A DNA stretch of 64,000 nucleotides from Clostridiaceae bacterium HFYG-1003 (GTDB lineage Bacteria > Bacillota > Clostridia > Clostridiales > Clostridiaceae), in assembly GCA_024579835.1 (NCBI GenBank), contig CP102060.1:1-64000 (forward strand), given 5' to 3'. The position numbers and the translations under genes were made by a program. The notes below the pieces were generated by a model, which did not search any database, was not told the origin of the DNA, and saw only the letters and a list, made by a program, of their open reading frames with translations. Every line of letters starts with the position of its first letter. The stretch's first letter is position 1. This document shows positions 28,478-37,017 of this stretch, one piece after another.

Positions 28478-28687
28478 CTACTTTTGGGTAGGCACAATTT
28501 CCATAATATCCCCAAAATCACAATCAAGCACTCGACAGATCTTAATGAGCACTTCCATGGAAACATATTCATTATTCGAAAGTTTAGTGAGGGTGTTTGG
28601 ACTGATTCCTGTAGCAAGTCGAAGATCCGTTTTTTTCATGCTTTTATCGATCAGAAGTTTAAATAGTTTGTTGTAGCTGACATCCAT
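28478..28687 (-). CDS. Small XRE-family regulator heading the BREX operon
   Basis: 69 residues forming one helix-turn-helix of the Cro/C1 type (KKTDLRLATGISPNTLTKLS). It ends 41 bp before brxA on the same strand, so it is probably co-transcribed and may repress its own operon. It takes the place of the WYL-type BrxR seen in some BREX loci. The ligand or signal is unknown. Confidence 0.85.
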   Translation of the reverse strand: MDVSYNKLFKLLIDKSMKKTDLRLATGISPNTLTKLSNNEYVSMEVLIKICRVLDCDFGDIMEIVPTQK

Positions 28688-28736
28688 AAATTCACACCTC
28701 GTTTATAAGGATTATAATACATTGCCTAACCATTCG

Positions 28737-28745
28737 ATTATATCA
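28737..28745 (-). promoter_or_regulatory. Extended -10 promoter of the regulator-BREX operon
   Basis: On the minus strand the sequence reads TGATATAAT, an extended -10, 50 bp before the regulator ATG. No good -35 was found. A second TATAAT lies at 28711-28716 and could be an alternative start. Confidence 0.45.
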
Positions 28746-29082
28746 TTTTGACTTCCCAAAGGGCAGAAAAATGTATAGATATTTGCGATATCCTCTTTAA
28801 AAATCGTTTTTTCTATATAGCATTATGATTATAAATGCGAATATCCATTGACAAGACATTAAAAAAGCCGATGAGAAAGACTTCTGCCATCATGATTGGT
28901 TTCTCATGAGAGGCTATTATCTTCGGCACATTAACCATCGTCAAAGGTTTATTCCGCATATCTTGAACTTCGCTCAAAGAAAACTCGGATGACCATTGAT
29001 TTGGACCGTATACCGGTCACGATGGTCGCCTGATTTCTGCGATTGAATCTTGTCATTGAAACACATTCGCCTCGCAAATGGA
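28746..29082. other. Gene-free stretch between defence island and tRNA-Ser
   Basis: About 340 bp with no convincing gene. It holds an imperfect long hairpin (GCCGA...TCGGC with nested ATGAGAAA/TTTCTCAT, about 28864-28935) followed on the minus strand by TTTTTT, which could end read-through from the tRNA side. A minus-strand frame of 35 codons (MTRFNRRNQATIVTG, from about 29059) is unexplained. No integrase and no second copy of the tRNA 3' end was seen. Confidence 0.5.
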
Positions 29083-29124
29083 TAAAAAGCAGAGGCATTC
29101 CTTGCAGTAAGGAATGCCTCTGCT
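29083..29124 (-). terminator. Intrinsic terminator of tRNA-Ser
   Basis: A 16-bp perfect stem (29088-29103 with 29109-29124) and a 5-nt loop, followed on the minus strand by TTTTTA. It starts 3 bp past the tRNA CCA end. Confidence 0.85.
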
Positions 29125-29127
29125 TGA

Positions 29128-29217
29128 TGGCGGAAGCGGTGGGATTCGAACCCACGGAACCCATGAGGTTCAACTGATTTCGAGTCAGTCCCGTTATGAC
29201 CACTTCGATACGCTTCC
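29128..29217 (-). tRNA. tRNA-Ser (anticodon CGA)
   Basis: 90-nt gene with acceptor stem GGAAGCG/CGCTTCC, encoded CCA, a long variable arm typical of serine tRNAs, T-loop GGTTCGAATCC and anticodon loop CTCGAAA giving CGA, which reads codon UCG. It marks the edge between the A+T-rich island and the GC-richer core. tRNA-Ser genes are common integration sites, though no att repeat is visible inside this window. Confidence 0.95.
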
Positions 29218-29272
29218 GTATTTAGTTTTCATCTCCCTGGAAAGGGGAGATGAGATGGACGGGTGAATGATC

Positions 29273-29300
29273 TTGCACCAGCGTCAAGATTTATTATAAT
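29273..29300 (+). promoter_or_regulatory. Sigma-A promoter upstream of the M23 peptidase gene
   Basis: TTGCAC (29273-29278), a 16-bp spacer and TATAAT (29295-29300). It lies about 175 bp before the peptidase ATG, which leaves a fairly long leader. Confidence 0.65.
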
Positions 29301-29475
29301 GGCAAAGTGGGTGGGGGGCAAATATTATTTCTGATTTTTCGCCAAATGGCGGGTTTTCCTGGTTTTTGGGATGGGTTTGAATGGATCTTCGAAGGTTGAA
29401 GTTCCTTCTTGGATATTTACAACGGTTTCAGTACAGGGTAGTATGGAATGGAAATCAACCGAAGGGGGGTCTGAC

Positions 29476-30345
29476 ATGAAAAAAATACTGGCTGCCGCAT
29501 TGCTGAGTCTGGTATTGCCGTTTACGGCACAGGCCTCCGTGCTGCCTCAGGACTATGGCCCGAATCAGGGCGGCATGGTTCAGTGGGAGAGTGATCTGTA
29601 TTTCTTCCGGCTCGATCAGCCGGTCTGGGAGGATCTGCTGACCAAGAACCGTTCCTACTGGGAAACGAATGAACGGGACCTGGAACAGGCAGTTCGTGAC
29701 CTGGATCAATCCATCACGTCAGCCGCAGCCGAGGCGAAGGGTCAGCTGGAATCTGAGAAGGCAGAGAAACAGTCAGAGCTCCGACGTGCCCGCGAAGCCG
29801 TTCTGCTCTACCTGTCAGAAGAAGCCAAGACAAAGAACGATCTGGTGCTGCTGACGGAACGCCCTGATAAGAATTTTCTGGATCCCCTGATTTTTCCGGC
29901 CGGTGAATACCAGACCGAAGCTCAGAAGCTTCTGGAAGAAACCTACAGTCTGCCCTGTGCCGGGAAGGAAACCAGTCCCTTTGGCTGGCGCATTCATCCC
30001 GTAACCGGAATTCGAACCCTGCATGAAGGCATCGACCTGGCCAACGGGGAAGGAACTCCGATTCATGCGGCCAAATCCGGCATCGTCACGTTTGCCGGTT
30101 TCAACGAAATTTCCGGCAACAACGTCCTGATCCGGCATTATGACGGTCAGCAGACCTCGTACTATCATATGTGGAAGCTCAAAGTGAAGCGCGGCCAATA
30201 TGTGCACCAGGGCGATGTGATCGGCCTCATGGGCACCACCGGCCGATCCACCGGCAACCATCTCCACTTTGAGATTCGGATTAACGGCGCTAAAGTGGAC
30301 CCCGCTCCCTATATCTATCAGGGCACCCGCTGGGAATGGCGCTGA
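29476..30345 (+). CDS. Secreted M23-family peptidoglycan endopeptidase
   Basis: 289 residues. A signal peptide (KKILAAALLSLVLPFTAQA) precedes a short region and a charged coiled coil (residues about 60-115) like those of NlpD/EnvC-type hydrolases. The C-terminal lysostaphin-like domain has the zinc motif HEGIDLA and HLHFEIRI, with HYD and YYHM between. It would cleave peptide cross-links in the wall during growth or division. ATG 29476 is chosen for the GGGGGG site 6 bp upstream and the signal peptide; the frame is open back to 29371. Confidence 0.93.
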   Translation: MKKILAAALLSLVLPFTAQASVLPQDYGPNQGGMVQWESDLYFFRLDQPVWEDLLTKNRSYWETNERDLEQAVRDLDQSITSAAAEAKGQLESEKAEKQSELRRAREAVLLYLSEEAKTKNDLVLLTERPDKNFLDPLIFPAGEYQTEAQKLLEETYSLPCAGKETSPFGWRIHPVTGIRTLHEGIDLANGEGTPIHAAKSGIVTFAGFNEISGNNVLIRHYDGQQTSYYHMWKLKVKRGQYVHQGDVIGLMGTTGRSTGNHLHFEIRINGAKVDPAPYIYQGTRWEWR

Positions 30346-30375
30346 CGCGTTCTCTCTCTACATTCGACGATCCAT

Positions 30376-30425
30376 GAACCAGGCCGCAGAACCCGGAACC
30401 TCCGGGATCTGCGGCCTGTATTTGT
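30376..30425. terminator. Bidirectional terminator between convergent genes
   Basis: CAGGCCGCAGA pairs with TCTGCGGCCTG (30380-30418), with an inner CCGG/CCGG stem. It separates the M23 gene from the end of the DAP operon. Confidence 0.7.
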
Positions 30426-30477
30426 GCTGAGTGCTTTGTATTCCTTTTTTTCTTTTTTTTGTCAGTCAAGCCTTTGC

Positions 30478-31611
30478 TCAACCTTCCAGTATCAGGCCCA
30501 GAATCCGGAGGTAAAGCTCAATGCCGCGCAGAAGGACGGCCTCGTCAAAGTCAAACAACGGGCTGTGCAATGGATGAGTGAAGCCTTTCTCGGGGGATCC
30601 TGTGCCAAGGAACAGGAAGACCCCGGGGAACTCCTGCTGATAAAACGAAAAATCCTCCGCCAGCATCAACGGCTGGAGCATTTCATAATCCGGTGGCGCC
30701 AGCAGACTAATCAGTTCATCCACCAGCGCGGTATCATTGCGCACTTCCGGATAGAAATCCCGGATGGCCAGATCGGCTTTGACTCCGAAGCTCTGGGCGA
30801 TGCCCAGGGTTTTGGCTTCCAGCTGCTGCTTGATCCGCTCATAGGTCAAGCGGTCAAAGGCCCGGATGGTTCCCGTCAGAGCGGCTTCCTTCGCCACCGC
30901 GTTGCGCACCTCGCCGGCCTGGAATGTCCCGATGTTGAGAACGGCCGGGGACAGGGGGTCCAGCGATCGGGACGGAATGAGATGGATCTGGCTGACCAGG
31001 GCCGCCCCGGCCGCCAGGGCATCGATGCCCTGATGCGGCTGCCCGGCATGGGCACCCTGCCCCGTGAGCTGTATGTCGAACTCCCCGTTGCGGGCCATAA
31101 AGGGGCCGCGGGCCAGACCGAATTTCCCTTCCGTCAGACCGGGATAGAGATGGATGCCGTAGATTCGCCGGACCTGAAGTTCCTGCAGAATCCCTGATTC
31201 CACGATCAAACGGGCACCCCCCGGGCCTTCCTCCGCCGGCTGGAAAATCAGCACCACAGTCGAATCCGGCACAGGGCCTTCCTTCAGCACCCGGGCAAAA
31301 CCCATAAGCAGAGCCATATGGCCGTCGTGACCGCAGGCATGCATCCGTCCCGGATGCAGCGACGGGAACCCCCGGTCCGTCCCCTCCGCCACCGCCAGAG
31401 CATCCATGTCTGCCCGGAATGCTACCGCTTGTGCCGACTTGCCAGGCAGTACCGCGATCCAGCCGGATCGGGCCGCCGGGATCGGCTCATAACCCAGTCG
31501 AATCAGTTCGGCATGAATCCAGCGTGAGGTCTTGGGCAGATCGAATCCCAGCTCAGGAATCCGATGCAGTGTCTGTCGGGTCTGCCGAACATATTCCAGT
31601 AACCCTTCCAT
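30478..31611 (-). CDS. M20 amidohydrolase, probable N-acetyl-LL-diaminopimelate deacetylase
   Basis: 377 residues of the M20D amidohydrolase family: HACGHDGHMALLMG and QPAEEGPGGARL supply metal ligands, and the dimerisation domain follows (GQGAHAGQPHQGIDAL). The acetylase branch of lysine synthesis needs a deacetylase for N-acetyl-DAP, and dapH sits directly upstream, so that substrate is likely. The assignment rests on context, since M20D enzymes also act on hippurate and other N-acyl amino acids. It starts 75 bp after the dapH stop. Confidence 0.8.
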   Translation of the reverse strand: MEGLLEYVRQTRQTLHRIPELGFDLPKTSRWIHAELIRLGYEPIPAARSGWIAVLPGKSAQAVAFRADMDALAVAEGTDRGFPSLHPGRMHACGHDGHMALLMGFARVLKEGPVPDSTVVLIFQPAEEGPGGARLIVESGILQELQVRRIYGIHLYPGLTEGKFGLARGPFMARNGEFDIQLTGQGAHAGQPHQGIDALAAGAALVSQIHLIPSRSLDPLSPAVLNIGTFQAGEVRNAVAKEAALTGTIRAFDRLTYERIKQQLEAKTLGIAQSFGVKADLAIRDFYPEVRNDTALVDELISLLAPPDYEMLQPLMLAEDFSFYQQEFPGVFLFLGTGSPEKGFTHPLHSPLFDFDEAVLLRGIELYLRILGLILEG

Positions 31612-31686
31612 GGCATCTCCTTTCAGCAGGGTTTCACCCGGCTGGCTGCTTTATTTCTTAGCTTCATTCTGATATCTTCTGCCGTT

Positions 31687-32394
31687 CTAGCGCAGATCCT
31701 CCAGGATCTTCGTCTTCTCCGCGGTCTGCTCGTCCTTCTGCTTGATGACCTTGGCCGGCGCTCCGGCGACGACGGCATCGGGCGGGACATCCCGGGTCAC
31801 GACGGATCCGGCGGCAACCACCGCGTTGGCGCCGACGCGGACACCTTCCAAGATCACCGCGTTGGCTCCGACCAGCACCCCGTCTTCAATAATCACCGGG
31901 GTGCTGGAAGGGGGCTCCAGCACCCCGGCCACGACGGCACCCGCGCCGATGTGGCAGTTGCGGCCGATGGTGCCCCTGGCACCCACCACCGCGTTCATAT
32001 CCACCATGGTGCCTTCTCCGATGACGGCGCCAATGTTCAGGACCGCGCCCATCATGATGACGGCCCCTTTGCCGATCTGGACGAATTCCCGGATATGGGC
32101 GCCCGGCTCAATGCGCGCGTCCACTGCCCGCAGATCCAGCAGGGGAATGGCGGAATTGCGCCGATCGCATTCCACGACCTGATCCTTGATCCGGTCCCGG
32201 TTCGCTTCCAGAAACCGGCCAACGGCTTCCGCTTCTCCAAAGAGGGTGTAGGACGGTCCTTCGCCGAACACCCGCAGACCGGTGAAGTCGGCTTCGGCCA
32301 GGTCGCCTTTGACGTAGAGCTTGACCGGCGTCTGGCGAACCGCGTTTTTAATGTAAGCCGCAATGGCGTAGGCATCGCTTAAAAATTCATTCAT
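31687..32394 (-). CDS. dapH: Tetrahydrodipicolinate N-acetyltransferase
   Basis: 235 residues. After an N-terminal alpha/beta region (1-85) comes a left-handed beta-helix of hexapeptide repeats ([20 protein letters not shown] and following, residues about 100-210). This is the DapH/DapD-acetyl family: it acetylates tetrahydrodipicolinate with acetyl-CoA, so the cell uses the acetylase DAP pathway. Its ATG overlaps the dapB stop by 4 bp. The aminotransferase of the pathway is not in this operon. Confidence 0.93.
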   Translation of the reverse strand: MNEFLSDAYAIAAYIKNAVRQTPVKLYVKGDLAEADFTGLRVFGEGPSYTLFGEAEAVGRFLEANRDRIKDQVVECDRRNSAIPLLDLRAVDARIEPGAHIREFVQIGKGAVIMMGAVLNIGAVIGEGTMVDMNAVVGARGTIGRNCHIGAGAVVAGVLEPPSSTPVIIEDGVLVGANAVILEGVRVGANAVVAAGSVVTRDVPPDAVVAGAPAKVIKQKDEQTAEKTKILEDLR

Positions 32395-33119
32395 GACTCA
32401 TCCTCCGGGCGGAACAGATCCGCCATGCCGTAAAGTCCGGGTGCCTGGTGCAGGATAAAGCTCGCGGCTTTCATTGCGCCGCGGGCGAACAGCGCCCGGG
32501 ATTCTCCCCGGTGGGTCAGTTCGATGGTTTCCCCGTTCAGCGCGAACAGCACCGTGTGCTCTCCGACAATGGTGCCGCCGCGAACGGCGTGGATTCCAAT
32601 CTCTCCCGGCGTACGCGGCGCCTGACCGCTTCGGCCATGGACGACTTTGGGATCAACGCCCCGGGAGGCCTCCTCCAGCAGAAGCAGAGCCGTTCCGCTG
32701 GGGGCGTCCAGTTTGCGGCGGTGATGCCGCTCAATGATTTCAATGTCCGCATCCTCGCCGAGCAGACGGGCCGCTTCCCGGACCAGGGCGCGCAGAGCAT
32801 GGATCCCCAGGCTCAGGTTCGCGCTCTGAAACAGGGGGAAGGAAGCCGCCGCTTCATGGATCTGAGTTACGGCCTCCGGGTCAAAACCCGTGGTGGCGAG
32901 CACCAGGGGCGTGCCATGGCTGCGGCAGTAATCCAGAACTTCCGGCAGGGCATCCCGGTGCGAAAAGTCAATGATGACATCCAGGGGCGGCCCCTCATGC
33001 TCCGCCAGCGGCCGGCCGGTATGGAATCCCAGAATATGGGTATCAGGCTCTTCGCTGGCATAAAGTTCGGCCATCACCCGGCCCATATGGCCGGTGCTGC
33101 CGTGGATTCCAAGGATCAT
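32391..33119 (-). CDS. dapB: 4-hydroxy-tetrahydrodipicolinate reductase
   Basis: 242 residues. A Rossmann nucleotide-binding start ([10 protein letters not shown]), [14 protein letters not shown] and the catalytic/substrate motif [15 protein letters not shown] mark DapB. It reduces the DapA product with NAD(P)H. The start codon shares its first base with the end of the dapA stop, indicating tight coupling. Confidence 0.95.
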   Translation of the reverse strand: MILGIHGSTGHMGRVMAELYASEEPDTHILGFHTGRPLAEHEGPPLDVIIDFSHRDALPEVLDYCRSHGTPLVLATTGFDPEAVTQIHEAAASFPLFQSANLSLGIHALRALVREAARLLGEDADIEIIERHHRRKLDAPSGTALLLLEEASRGVDPKVVHGRSGQAPRTPGEIGIHAVRGGTIVGEHTVLFALNGETIELTHRGESRALFARGAMKAASFILHQAPGLYGMADLFRPEDES

Positions 33120-34012
33120 CAGGCACCTCCCTGGGCCAGCAGCCCATAATGAGCCAGTGTCTCCGACAGGGTCTGGCGGTTATTCGGGGCCAGTTCCACC
33201 AGAGGCAGCCGGAAGCCGCCGACGGGTCGTCCCATCAGATTCAGCGCTTCCTTTACCGGCACGGGATTGGTCTCGATGAACAGATCCGCGATCAGCCGGT
33301 CGTACTCCGCCTGCAGAGCCCGGGAACGATCCACATCGCCTGCCAGATAGGCGGCCACGATGTCATGGGTCGCCCGGGGGGCCACGTTGGACAGTACGGA
33401 GATGACGCCGTGGCCGCCCTGTTCCATGAAGTCGAAGATTTCGTTGTCGTTTCCAGAGTAGACTTGGAAGCCTACCTTGGCCTGGGCCAGAATCTGGCCG
33501 CAACGTTCGGGGTGGCCGGAAGCTTCCTTCAGCGCAACGATATGGGGCACAAAGGACAGCTCAATGACCGTTTCCGGCAGCAGGTCCACGCTGGTCCGCC
33601 CCGGCACGTTGTAGAGAATGATCGGAATCGAAACCGCTTCGGCGATGGCCTTGTAATGGGCCAGGAGGCCTCTCTGGGAGGGCTTGTTGTAGTAGGGGGT
33701 GACCAGCAGCAGGCCGTCCACGCCCAGTTCCTGGGCCGCCACGGACAGCGCGATCGAGTCCTGGGTGTTGTTGGATCCGGTTCCGGCGATCACCGGAATC
33801 CGACCGTTCACCGTCCTCAGGGCGAAGGCGAACAGCTCCAGTTTTTCTTCCTTGGACAGGGTGGCCGATTCCCCGGTGGTTCCGGCGATGATGAAGGCAT
33901 CGGTGCCCTCGGCGATCTGCCATTCCATCAGATCCGCCATTGCCGGATAATCAATGGTTCCATTCTGAAAGGGAGTTACGATGGCAACTCCGGCGCCATT
34001 CCATAAATTCAT
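33119..34012 (-). CDS. dapA: 4-hydroxy-tetrahydrodipicolinate synthase
   Basis: 297 residues from ATG 34012, which has GGAGG 7 bp upstream and overlaps the asd stop (ATGA); the frame is open back to 34093. TIM-barrel motifs are clear: GTTGESATLS near residue 45, YYNKPSQRG near 107, IILYNVPGRT near 130 (catalytic Tyr) and VALKEASG near 160 (Schiff-base Lys). It condenses pyruvate with aspartate semialdehyde. Confidence 0.96.
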   Translation of the reverse strand: MNLWNGAGVAIVTPFQNGTIDYPAMADLMEWQIAEGTDAFIIAGTTGESATLSKEEKLELFAFALRTVNGRIPVIAGTGSNNTQDSIALSVAAQELGVDGLLLVTPYYNKPSQRGLLAHYKAIAEAVSIPIILYNVPGRTSVDLLPETVIELSFVPHIVALKEASGHPERCGQILAQAKVGFQVYSGNDNEIFDFMEQGGHGVISVLSNVAPRATHDIVAAYLAGDVDRSRALQAEYDRLIADLFIETNPVPVKEALNLMGRPVGGFRLPLVELAPNNRQTLSETLAHYGLLAQGGA

Positions 34013-35001
34013 GATCTTGCCTCCATGCATTTCATTAAAATCTGTACCGCGTTGGTCGCGGCCCCCTTGCGGATGTTGTCCGCGACGGTCCAAAGGTGCA
34101 GGGTGTTGGGGAAACTGTCGTCGGGACGGATCCGTCCCACCAGGACCAGGTCCTGGCCGCTGGCCTGACGGGCCGTGGGGTAATTCTCCGGTTCGATCCG
34201 CAGCCCGATTCCCGGGGCGGCGGCCAGCGCTTCATGCAGCTGATCCAAATCGAAGGGCCGCTTTGTCGTGACATTGATGGCGACGCTGTGGCCGTTGCGG
34301 ACCGGAACCCGGACGCAGGTGGCGCTGACGGCCATGGCGTCATCACCCAGAATCTTGCGGGTTTCGTCGATCATCTTCTGCTCTTCCTTGGTGTAGCCGC
34401 TGGGCAAAAACACATCAATCTCGGGCAGGCAGTTGTCGGCGATGGGGTGACGGTAGAAGGCGGGCTTCTCGCCGCGCTGGGTTCTGGCCAGATCGGCGGT
34501 GCCGCGGTAGCCGGATCCCGACACGGCCTGGTAGGTGGTATAGACAACCCGGCTGAGGCCGAACAGGTCATGCAGGACCTTCAGGGGCAGGACGCTCTGG
34601 ATCGTGCTGCAGTTGGGATTGGCGATGAGATGGTCCTGGGGGCCAATGGCATCGAAATTGACTTCGGGCACCACCAGGGGAACCGCCGGATCCATGCGCC
34701 AGGCACTGGAGTTGTCGATGACGGTGATGCCGGCTTTGGCGGCCAGCGGGGCATATTCAGTACTGACGGAACCGCCGGCTGAGAACAGGGCGTACTGGAA
34801 CCGGGCGGGATCCAGCGCCTGCGGGGTCAGAAGCTCCACCGTATAGTCGCGTCCCTTGAAGCTAACGGTCTGACCGGCCGTACGCTGCGAGGCCAGCAGC
34901 ACCAGTTCGCCTACGGGTACATCCAGATCCTCCAGGACCTGCAGAAAGGTCTGGCCGACCATTCCGGTCGCACCGACAATTGCTAAATTAACACGTTTCA
35001 T
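34009..35001 (-). CDS. asd: Aspartate-semialdehyde dehydrogenase
   Basis: 330 residues from ATG 35001 (the open frame extends to 35058). NADP-binding GATGMVGQTF opens the protein, the catalytic cysteine is in NPNCSTIQ near residue 128, and the substrate arginine and histidine regions (RVPVRNGHS) follow. It makes the branch-point semialdehyde for DAP, threonine and methionine. The 5' end overlaps dapF by 14 bp. Confidence 0.95.
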   Translation of the reverse strand: MKRVNLAIVGATGMVGQTFLQVLEDLDVPVGELVLLASQRTAGQTVSFKGRDYTVELLTPQALDPARFQYALFSAGGSVSTEYAPLAAKAGITVIDNSSAWRMDPAVPLVVPEVNFDAIGPQDHLIANPNCSTIQSVLPLKVLHDLFGLSRVVYTTYQAVSGSGYRGTADLARTQRGEKPAFYRHPIADNCLPEIDVFLPSGYTKEEQKMIDETRKILGDDAMAVSATCVRVPVRNGHSVAINVTTKRPFDLDQLHEALAAAPGIGLRIEPENYPTARQASGQDLVLVGRIRPDDSFPNTLHLWTVADNIRKGAATNAVQILMKCMEARS

Positions 35002-35800
35002 TTTCCATCTCTCCTTTTCCAATTCGTACGGCCGGTCCGGTGAGCCAGAAGCGTTCACCGGTCTCTACGGTGAGGCTGCCGCCCGGAACGTTAACCTGGG
35101 CGGTGCCTTCGATCAGACCGCGGCGGCTGGCCACGGCGACTGCGGCGCAGACGCCGGTGCCGCAGGACCAGGTGTAGCCGACGCCTCGTTCGTAGGTCCT
35201 CACCGTCAGGTGGGTCCGATCCTTAACCTGAACAAAATTCACATTGATTCGCCGGGGGAAGAACGGGTGGTGGCACAAGGCATCGGCCTCCGCCTCCGGA
35301 ATGTCGCTGCAGGTGAATGCAACGGCGTGGAGTGTGCCCATGACCAGGATCTCCAGTTCATAACGCCGGCTTCCGGCCTCCAGCTCCAGCACTTCGCCCG
35401 ATGGCACCGGGCGGATCGTATCCGGCGGCTCCACCGCAAAGACCGGGGTGCCGATTTCTACCCGAATTTCCTCATAGCCGGCGCTGACATCGACGGTCAG
35501 GATCCCGGCCCCGGTTTCCACGGTGAACTCCGTTTTTCTGACCAGGCCGGTTTCATGCACGTGCCGGGCAAAGCAGCGCAGGCCGTTGCCGCACATCGGA
35601 GCGGGCGTCCCGTCCTGGTTGAAGTACAGCATCCGGATTTCAGCCTGCTCGGACGCCGTCGGGACCAGGAGCCCGTCGGCGCCGAAGCCGAACTGACGGT
35701 GGCAGAGTCGGCGGGCCAGAGCTGGGAGCTCTCCGGCTGGCACCGGATCTAGCGGGACGATGAAATCATTGCCTGTCCCATGGTATTTGACAAACCGCAT
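34988..35800 (-). CDS. dapF: Diaminopimelate epimerase
   Basis: 270 residues from ATG 35800; the ATG at 35815 is rejected because GGGAGGG, the ribosome site, lies between the two. Both catalytic cysteines are present in PMCGNGLRCF and SCGTGVCA. KYHGTGNDF is the family start. It interconverts LL- and meso-DAP, the form used in peptidoglycan. Confidence 0.95.
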   Translation of the reverse strand: MRFVKYHGTGNDFIVPLDPVPAGELPALARRLCHRQFGFGADGLLVPTASEQAEIRMLYFNQDGTPAPMCGNGLRCFARHVHETGLVRKTEFTVETGAGILTVDVSAGYEEIRVEIGTPVFAVEPPDTIRPVPSGEVLELEAGSRRYELEILVMGTLHAVAFTCSDIPEAEADALCHHPFFPRRINVNFVQVKDRTHLTVRTYERGVGYTWSCGTGVCAAVAVASRRGLIEGTAQVNVPGGSLTVETGERFWLTGPAVRIGKGEMENETC

Positions 35801-35814
35801 GGCGTTCCCTCCCA

Positions 35815-37017
35815 TTACAAATCGAAGGCGCTGGCGATCGCCGCAACGGCCGGTTCCTTGTACTTCTCGGCCATGGTGTAGGAGATGGAGATCTCCGAGG
35901 TGGATACCTGGCGGAAGGGGATTTTATGGTCGGACAGGATCTGGAACAGCCGGGCGGCTACGCCGCTCTGGGTACGCATGCCGGAGCCCACCACCGATAC
36001 CTTGATCAGGCCGGTTTCGATGTCCATGGATACGCCGGGCAGTGTCTGAAGCAGGTCCCGGAGCAGTGCTTCCACTGCCGCGCGGTCCAGCGCCGGAGCG
36101 GTGAAGGAGAGGCTGACGGTGCCGTCGGCCATGGGGATCTGGGAGATCATGTCGATGTTGATCTCTTCTCCGGCCAGTCGGGTAAAGACTTCGGCGACCT
36201 GGTCGGAATCCATCGGAAGGTTCCGAAGGGTGACCATCATGATGTGTTCGAGAACGGATAAACCGGTGATGCTGCGATGTTCCATGGATTTTCCTGCCTT
36301 TCTGATATAGGTGCCGGCGATGTTCTCGTGGGCCGATGCCACATAGATTTCAACGCCGAAGTGCTGTGCGATGTCAACGGAGCGGGGTTCCATGACCTTG
36401 GATCCCAGAAACGCCATTTCTTTCATTTCTTCCCAGGTGATTTCCTCCAGCTGGCGGGCTGGGGGAAAGAGGCGGGGATCGACCCCGTAGATTCCGCTGA
36501 CGTCGGTGTAGATCTCGCAGCCGCAGCCCAGCTTGGCCGCCAGGGCCACGGCCGTGGTATCGGAGCCGCCGCGGCCCAGGGTGGTAATATCACCGGCTTC
36601 GTTGTAGCCCTGGAAGCCGGCCACCACGACCACGTTGCCGGAGGCGAGCTGCCGTTCCACGGCCGTGGTATCAATGTCCAGAATCTTGGTTTTGGTATGC
36701 AGGCCTTCCGTCAGGATTCCGGCCTGAAAGCCCGTCAGCGAGATGGCCGGTGTGCCCAGTTCCTGGAGGATCATGGCTAACAGGGCGATGGAAACCTGTT
36801 CTCCGGTGGAGAGCATGACGTCCACTTCCCGCTTGGAGGGCGCCTGGGAGGCTTCGCCGATCATGGCCAGCAGCTGGTTGGTGGTCTTGCCCATGGCGGA
36901 TACTACCACCACCAGTTCTTCGCCCTGGAGCGCCCGGTCCCGGACATTTTGGGCCACATTCCTCATCTTATCCAGATCCGCCAGCGAGGATCCGCCAAAT
37001 TTCAGTACTTTTCTCAT
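35815..37017 (-). CDS. lysC: Aspartate kinase (monofunctional, ACT-regulated)
   Basis: 400 residues. Kinase motif KFGGSSLAD at the start, GFQGYNEAGDITTLGRGGSD in the catalytic domain, and two ACT domains from about residue 265 to the end (SITGLSVLEHIMMV, then LIKVSVVGSGMRTQSGVAARLF), suited to lysine or threonine feedback. First step of the aspartate family. The start overlaps the lysA stop by 4 bp. Confidence 0.95.
   Translation of the reverse strand: MRKVLKFGGSSLADLDKMRNVAQNVRDRALQGEELVVVVSAMGKTTNQLLAMIGEASQAPSKREVDVMLSTGEQVSIALLAMILQELGTPAISLTGFQAGILTEGLHTKTKILDIDTTAVERQLASGNVVVVAGFQGYNEAGDITTLGRGGSDTTAVALAAKLGCGCEIYTDVSGIYGVDPRLFPPARQLEEITWEEMKEMAFLGSKVMEPRSVDIAQHFGVEIYVASAHENIAGTYIRKAGKSMEHRSITGLSVLEHIMMVTLRNLPMDSDQVAEVFTRLAGEEINIDMISQIPMADGTVSLSFTAPALDRAAVEALLRDLLQTLPGVSMDIETGLIKVSVVGSGMRTQSGVAARLFQILSDHKIPFRQVSTSEISISYTMAEKYKEPAVAAIASAFDL

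Noticed and set aside
28949-29203. 84-codon minus-strand frame reading through the tRNA
   Set aside because: Its first half is the tRNA-Ser and its terminator, so it cannot be a real start. Only the last 35 codons remain possible, without a good ribosome site.
29128-29217. tRNA-Ser as a proven attachment site of the element
   Set aside because: No integrase and no second copy of the tRNA 3' end was found within the window, and the tRNA keeps its own terminator immediately downstream. Left as a possibility only.
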